From assembly GCF_964204645.1 (NCBI RefSeq), contig NC_134034.1:4957414-5021413 (forward strand): a stretch of 64,000 bases of DNA, in the 5' to 3' direction. This stretch comes from Tubulanus polymorphus. Its lineage: Eukaryota; Nemertea; Palaeonemertea; Tubulaniformes; Tubulanidae. This document shows, in pieces, positions 57,706 to 64,000 of the stretch (position 1 is the stretch's first letter; every line of letters starts with the position of its first letter). The notes beneath the pieces are model-generated. The model searched no databases, was not told the DNA's origin, and worked only from the letters and a program-made list of their open reading frames with translations. The translations under genes and the position numbers were made by a program.

Positions 57706-59647
57706 GTTACATATTAGGCTATAACATTGTAGGGTTAGGATGAGGCTATAAGTAGTTAAAAAGTTACGACTGAATGAAGCAACCGTCGTAGCACTTTGGG
57801 GTAACGTTAGGCTTGCACTCTTGTGCTTGCGTGTTCGAATCCCAATTTTCGTGTATCTTTCTCAGAATTTGCTAAGTCCAGCGCATTCGCGCATGCGCAT
57901 TGGATTGATTTGTGGATGGTTTCAACATTACACAAATTGCGCGTGTCGAGTGTGTGAATTGACGTAAAATCGGAAAATTCGCGTTTTCGAAGTTGGAAGA
58001 TCGTATGGAATAACGAAACAACCGCAATATTTAGAAAATACAGAATTTTTTGCGCATTTGAAGCCCTCAACCATCAAAATCGGTGAAGGATTTCGCGTCG
58101 AACTCAACGTTTTAAATTTTGAAATCGGCAAAAACCGGCGTCATAGCATTTTCGGTCCAGGCGATTTCGGCCGTAATTTCGTGTTCAAAGACATATAATT
58201 CACGAACTATTCATTGGAAATTAACGGGATTAGTTTCGTTAGAAGCAGAAAGATATGAGCTTTCATATCATGCCTGGATTATCAAAATCGGATGAGAAAT
58301 AACGAAATAGTAAGCGACTGAAGTTGAGTGGTTTGTGAGCGTCGTTAGCCCCCTTGTTATTCTATATATACTATATACATTGGATTAACAGATTATCGTT
58401 TTTACATTACCAACAACTTTGATACGAGCCCCTGTGATGCCGATGGGGATATTCAATTCATTCGCGATGATTAATCACCTGTGAATACTGAGGTCTAATT
58501 GTCTTTTTCTGTTGACGTTGTTTCTTGATGCAAAACCAGCTCCAAATAACATTGAGCTGCGTCTCTCCTCCTCTTTAACTCTCTCTACGCCTGTCATTGA
58601 GTATCAGTATTCAAAACTCACACCACCAAACAGCCTAGCCTCAACACAATAATGGAATGATGCTTGTCTGTAGAGTTTCCAGAACCTGTCATGTCAGGTC
58701 TCAAGACCTGTCATGTCAGGTCCCGAAAAAAACCCAAACTCACGACAATATTTGACGAAACGGCGAAATATCTAGGCATGTGCTAGACGAATGGAAGAAC
58801 ATTTTGAGTTGAGTGAATATTCTGACCCGTCGTAAATATCGAAAATGATTTAACAATAACGATAAGAAAAACGTTCTGCACTAATAATTCATTTGAAAGG
58901 TTGATTTATAAGAAAATAAGATTTTATGTGTAAACTATGACTTATTTCTTTATTGAAGGGAAAAAATACGTTTCAGGCATAGATAGATTAATTAATGTAG
59001 AAATAAGAGAACAGTATAAGAGAATATTTTCAAGAGGTGAATCGAGGTCTTGATGATATTTCGTTTCCGCAATAAGACGCTGAAAAATATCTGCTCACTA
59101 TCACAGCATTATGAGCTTTCCGGTTTGCTCGGCTACCCGTACTGGCGGGGTAGAGAGGCCAATGAAAACTCCGGTTTGCTGCACTACCCCTCTTTGCGGG
59201 GATGCGGTATGATGTTTGATCTGACAGTTTCAAGTGGTTAATTGGTGTTTCAAGTGCTTACAACGATGCTTATTACTTCATGTGGTACATGGTGGTTTAA
59301 AAAGATTTCACGCTCACCGCTTGGGCTTCGTAGAAAGACCACTGCCTGTGGCCTTCCCAAATTTTAATTGTCCTGTCCGATTTGGTTTCGTCCAATTGAG
59401 AGACTGCCTTTTCCAGTTAGGGAATTTTTGGATCACATAACTCAGGAAATGACTTACGCCTTTGGGCCCCTTCGTCGGTTCCACATGTTTCATTTGCGCT
59501 ATAGACCACAGGCAATGGTGACACCATGATGGTCAGAAACTGACCAATTGAGATATCCCCGAGTCTGAACACTTGACTTCGAATTTCGGAAATTTTTCAA
59601 GTCATGTTTTTTTTCAAACTACTGAGGAATCGTCATTACAAATTCAT

Positions 59648-59850
59648 AAACTGACCATCACTGACCACCACTGACCATGCAATTCATCCTTCTCGAATGT
59701 GAGAACGATATATCGGTACCGCGTTTGGTGTGAAGCTAGAAAGGATCATAAATTGACCATCACTGACCACCACTGACCAATTTAGACTTATCGAATGTAA
59801 GAACGATATACCGGCACCGCATTTGGTGTGAAACTAGAAAGGATTCGCCA
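59648..59850 (+). repeat. 103-bp tandem duplication
   Basis: TGACCATCACTGACCACCAC starts both units (59654 and 59756), followed by AGAACGATATA and GCATTTGGTGTGAA/GCGTTTGGTGTGAA. Two units only; non-coding. Confidence 0.8.
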
Positions 59851-61140
59851 TAAAATTCACTCATTAAATGACTCAACGAATAGAAAATGTTTGCGAGAAG
59901 CACCACCTACAAATAAGTTATGATAAGATTAAATCTATGGTAAATCGATGCTTAAAAAACAATTAAATCACAAGATGACTAACTGCCGTCTTTCAACCAA
60001 TCAGCGCGATACCAATTAATTAAATCATTAAACGCATTGGGCTCCTAATATTTGAAATCATTTGTTACAACTGTTCTTAAGACTTAGCCATTTTTGTTTC
60101 AGAAAACCGCCTACTAGACCAGTGGTCACCAAGGCATTAAAAAAGTTTTGAAAATTGGATGGTAACGATTTTTCAAAAAACTGTTTCGATTTCAAGTTTT
60201 TTTTTTACTCTTGTATAGAATTCACTATATGAAAAGTGTTCATAGGAATTGAAATTCGGTGTGATATCAGTCACCTGTTACCCCTTCATTGTCAGTTCTT
60301 TATTGCACTATCATGCGCTCTTTTTAAATCTAAAATAGAAAAAAACATGTGTGTTTCCTTATAAACAAGGTTAAATTCCAAACGCACATGAAATATGGAG
60401 CCTGTATCACACGATATACACATCTAGCATTTTCTCTAACTAGGCCCTTTCCAAATGGCAATTGTTCAGTTTTTTAACGGCCGACATTCAGAGGCACCTA
60501 AAAACCGGTGGTAGCGCATGAGATTTTCAGTGTAGGCTACATCTCACATCGACTCGGCTCGCGGTCGGTTGTTTAACACATCTGGTTGACACTAGTTTCA
60601 CAGTTGACGAATTCAGAAAACTTTTTTCAAATATCATTGATAACATCTTAAACATAGTATTCTTCTCACATTTCGCTGATTCCATAGATACGTTTTTATG
60701 AAAATTGCTCCAGTTATGACGGATTTAAACATACGTGTAAAACGATTATTTTCAAAATATTCAATTTTCTCCGATTTTGAAGAAATTTTGACACAATATC
60801 ATCTCCACTCGACACATGATTTTACTTCGGCGCCTTTGAAGGGAGTGTCACTTGTTGTTGAGTTCATACTTAGTCAAACAACGAGATATGCCTGATTCCT
60901 TTTTAAAATTTAAATTTCGACAGATATCATCAAATTACTAGAAAAGGACAGCAGCTTTCGGTCATACGCGAAAAATACCTAAAATGCAGTCCTAGGGTTA
61001 TGGAAAAACAGGACACGAAACATACAGAAAAATCCATTGTTTGGTAGACTGAAATTATTGAACTCTTAAATAACAACATTCAGAGAAACAAAAACATAAG
61101 AATATATTCTCGCCCGCCCGTTAAAAAAACATAACGTAAT

Positions 61141-61213
61141 GATATGAGGAAACGTGTCATCTTTAATTGAAATCACATGATTTCAATTTAAAGACGACAC
61201 GTAGCCTCATATC
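61141..61213. repeat. 73-bp near-perfect palindrome (hairpin)
   Basis: GATATGAGG and ACGTGTC, followed by TCTTTAATTGAAATCA, pair with the inverse arm ending CCTCATATC at 61213. About 35-bp arms, a few mismatches and a tiny loop. Probably a small foldback or MITE relic; it could extrude as a cruciform. Confidence 0.75.
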
Positions 61214-64000
61214 AAATGATATGAACGCAACAGAGCCTATATATTTCTCTTAGGAGGATGGGTCTCCACGTTCATAGGATACGAGATTCGTGGGTTCGAA
61301 TGATGAATACAACTGATAAAGCCCCAATTTCACTGATTCTTGCACATAAATGTTCAAAGGCGCTTCAGAGTAATCGAGTAAACAGGTGTGTTTTTAGGAG
61401 TCTTTTGAATTTAAATTCAAATCGGGGTTCATGGCGAAGATTGAGCATTCTAGGGCTGGAGCAAGAAACGTGTGGGATCTTCCGCCAAAAGTATCGCCAA
61501 AGAGATAAGGAGCCAGTCCGCGGTGGCTATTGAAAGCGACGACCGCATATGAATGCATTGATTGAATCTCAAAAGTCAGATTATATAAAATTGAACATGA
61601 TATATGGATAGGTTATTGCATATATACTGGTAAAAATGATGCTCAATATGTGATATAAATGTTCAATCAAAAAGTAGAAACTGAATCCATTCAGTAGGGT
61701 ATTGTTAGAACATCAAACACTCAAATTCCATCCTCTGTTAGATTGGTAGCCAGTGAGAAAGTATCGTGGTCCCTAATTTTAGTTGTCGTTGGAAAGTTGG
61801 AGTTTGTGTTAAGATGAATGAGTTTAAAATGGAGTGGAATGTCTATAACTCAAACTTTTTATTGATCGTGAAAAATTGTAGTAACATATTTGACTCTACG
61901 GTTGGTTTTAGATTGTATCTCTCCACGCCAGAGGTATTCACGGATATCGGACTACAAACAAATTCCTTTGGTAAAGCTCAACTTTGCAAATTCCTGGAAA
62001 AGCTCGCCTCGGATATCGCAATAATGATTAAATATTAATTTTCCCAAAAATTCTCCTCTTCGAAAAACCTAAACAACTAATGTACGCTTGCTTGCCAATG
62101 CACTATTGTTGCCTTTTCTAGCTATTTGTACTGTTTGCCACAAAAAGATTGCATCCTCTAAAACAGGAATTAGGGATACAGCTCTGGGACCAGTTTCTCA
62201 GAAGTTAGTTTGAATTAACTATTATACATGACCAAATACATTATTTATATGAAAAAGATCTACTATGTACACATTTCAAATTTCAAAAAAAGTTTTATCA
62301 TTATAAAATTACGACACAACGTTCGATCTCTCACTAGAGATCATCTTTTTTGACGCCTTATAAAACGTTACCATTATGAAACCTAAACAATGTTAACCAT
62401 TCAGCGTCATTTTACAAACGACAGCCGTAAATCGATGTGCAAAACGACACAGGTCTATGTGTACACAAACAAGCTATCTGGCAAAATGTTATTGACATAG
62501 ATGTAGAATGGTTTCCTGTGATTATATAATGACCTATATTTGAACGTCGAAATATTATATTGCATTGAATATCATTAGAAGACGTATTGTAATAGTAAAG
62601 GATGTATGATTATATCAGAAGCGGCAGGCATAAATAGAAATGATAAGTAAATCGGATTATTCGGTTAAATGGCGGATGTATACACGATTTGGAAGTCTGA
62701 TATAAAAGTCAGACCCTGACGTGGGCATGCCGGTGGAATGACGAAGCTATCTACGATGTGTGTAGGGCCGGCGTGAATTTCATCAGCGGCTACAAGCGGT
62801 CGATATGAAAATGTGTAAACATATGATTTCAATATTCAAACGTTTTAGAAAATATGTTTGATATTAGGAGTATGCAGGTTTCGTGAGATTAGCAATTTAT
62901 AATAGCATAGCTATCATATACGGCTCCGCGTCCTCTGATTGCATGTGTATTAGGTGACAATTCAATTCAATTTTTTATTGATCCTTATTACATTGAAATT
63001 TCGGGATAAAATTCCCAAATTCAATAAATACCAAATTTTAAAATAAATTAATACAACATACATGACACACGGGTAATTCATACAGAACAACATAAGCATG
63101 TTATTTTAAATGACAATGTCTACTTCAACCCACCCAGACTCAAGACTCTTAGGATATCGAGTGACGGCCAAACCCGTGGCCCGGGCCGGCTGGCTAGGCC
63201 ACACGATATGCTCGAAGTCATGATGAAGCAGACATCAGAAGAGCTCGTTCTTCAACCATGGAGGCAATGAAGTTGCAGACCAGCTTAGAGGCATAAGTAA
63301 ATGAAGTCGGTCGCAAGTTCGCGATCAATTATTGAGAATTTTTAATAAAAAAATTTAAACCACTACTAGAGTCGAAGACCCGCTGTATCATCTACCCAAT
63401 CGCCAAATCTCATCATTCCCCAAATTTCTTAAAACTTCGATTTCAAATTTGCAATTCCACATTAGCTTAGCCAAGAAATTATACATTTTTTTCGCAGGCG
63501 TCAAATAATTTTCTGAAATTAATTTTCTTGTTGAATTTGTACACAGTGAGTTTTCGTATCGTATTATCGTATTATTAATTCTCCGCATTTGAGTGTGACT
63601 ATTCTTCAAGTACAATGTTATTTTAGCAATGTTTAGCAAGTTGTAATTGTCATTATAAATGTTAACTATCCACTGATAAACTTACTAACTTTTGGCAACT
63701 GACCTTAGATCGTGGAATGGTCTCAGGTGGCCTGCTGATCCACTCTTTATTTATACTAATAAAGAAATATAAGACGTAACAAGTATTGAATGTAGAAATA
63801 TAGAAGTACTATTTATCTTTATATCGCGATAATTTGTGTACGTATGATTGAAAAACGATATTCTATCGGGTCTCATGGTACTTATGATTATTGTGTATAA
63901 AATCAATAATTAGCAACGCTCCACTGATACGAAGCAGCCTAAGTTTACATCCTACCATAATTTTCCTCGAAACTCTCAGCATTATTTCAAGGGTCGGTCT
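61214..64000. other. No supported gene; possible retroposon debris
   Basis: 61255-61305 contains GTGGGTTCGAATGATG, which recalls a tRNA-type B box of a SINE. 62955-63080 has AATTCAATTCAATTTTTTATTG and neighbouring T-rich sequence, similar to antisense 3' ends of non-LTR elements. Open stretches at 61814-62038 and 63388-63639 have no recognisable domain. Confidence 0.3.

Larger units (their letters stand above)
55678..58440. mobile_element. Foldback element with about 0.5-kb inverted arms, left arm split by another transposon
   Basis: The left arm is 55678-55708 plus 56818-57290; the right arm is about 57937-58440, its reverse complement at high identity. The outer tips read CACAGGG(G)CTCGTATCA. 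The left arm is interrupted by the 1.1-kb element at 55709-56817; the intact right arm gives the empty-site sequence. The core (57290-57937) has a further 26-bp inverted pair, CTCGACACGCGATCTCAAGA at 57271 and its complement at about 57509-57534, a TTAGGG-like tract and a tRNA-like patch. GATGGGGAT lies outside both tips and might be a target duplication. There are no ORFs. Confidence 0.8.

Noticed and set aside
57787-57846. tRNA-like segment with GTGTTCGAATCCC
   Set aside because: B box is good, but acceptor and anticodon stems do not form properly; at most a decayed tRNA or SINE head in the foldback core.
59030-59440. Several small ORFs on both strands with slightly higher GC
   Set aside because: Two short internal similar words (CGGTTTGCT) suggest a repeat; no conserved domain in any frame.
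61258-61533. Plus-strand ORF of 91 codons
   Set aside because: Starts within a SINE-like B-box region and has no recognisable domain.

Overview
Eukaryotic genomic DNA from an invertebrate animal, probably a marine lophotrochozoan-type species. The evidence is a spliced SUMO-protease gene with GT/AG introns, a small IL-17-like cytokine gene, a pannexin/innexin-like four-pass channel gene, Ty3-like and BEL/Pao LTR retroelements, TTAGGG-type tracts and very abundant AT-rich repeats. The species cannot be named from the window. There are no prokaryotic operons and no CRISPR arrays.

Layout. 1-9200: a repeat-rich mobile unit. A 1.58-kb segment at the left edge (tail of a TatD-nuclease ORF plus 3' region) is repeated at 7610-9192. 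Between the copies lie a broken coiled-coil/Tudor-like ORF (2535-4848), minisatellites, a well-formed type III hammerhead ribozyme (6686-6750) and an intact 297-aa TatD-family hydrolase ORF (6819-7712). A second, less perfect hammerhead follows the TatD stop in each copy (289-373, 7899-7983). 9200-13500: palindromic MITE-like elements and small tandem repeats. 13522-14394 (-): intronless channel-like gene. 16186-17120 (-): IL-17-like gene with TATA box, 5'UTR intron and one coding exon. 20203-20920: palindrome-flanked minisatellite. 23880-31190: an old BEL/Pao pol remnant interrupted by a very young LTR retrotransposon (24371-29420) whose interior is rearranged. 32400-32560: MITE. 33280-52728 (-): a 17-exon gene for a SENP1/2-type SUMO protease (861 aa, all exon phases join), with introns full of repeats. 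55678-58440: a foldback element with about 0.5-kb inverted arms, the left arm split by a second transposon. 58450-64000: hairpins, short tandem repeats and no gene I can support.

Working together: the three host genes appear unrelated in function (SUMO deconjugation, secreted cytokine signalling, membrane channel). The most unusual part is the left 9 kb, where ribozymes, a TatD nuclease and a direct-repeat architecture suggest a hammerhead-bearing mobile element that I cannot place in a known class. Several ORF breaks in the window fall in runs of 8-10 A, so some 'pseudogene' frameshifts may be homopolymer assembly errors.
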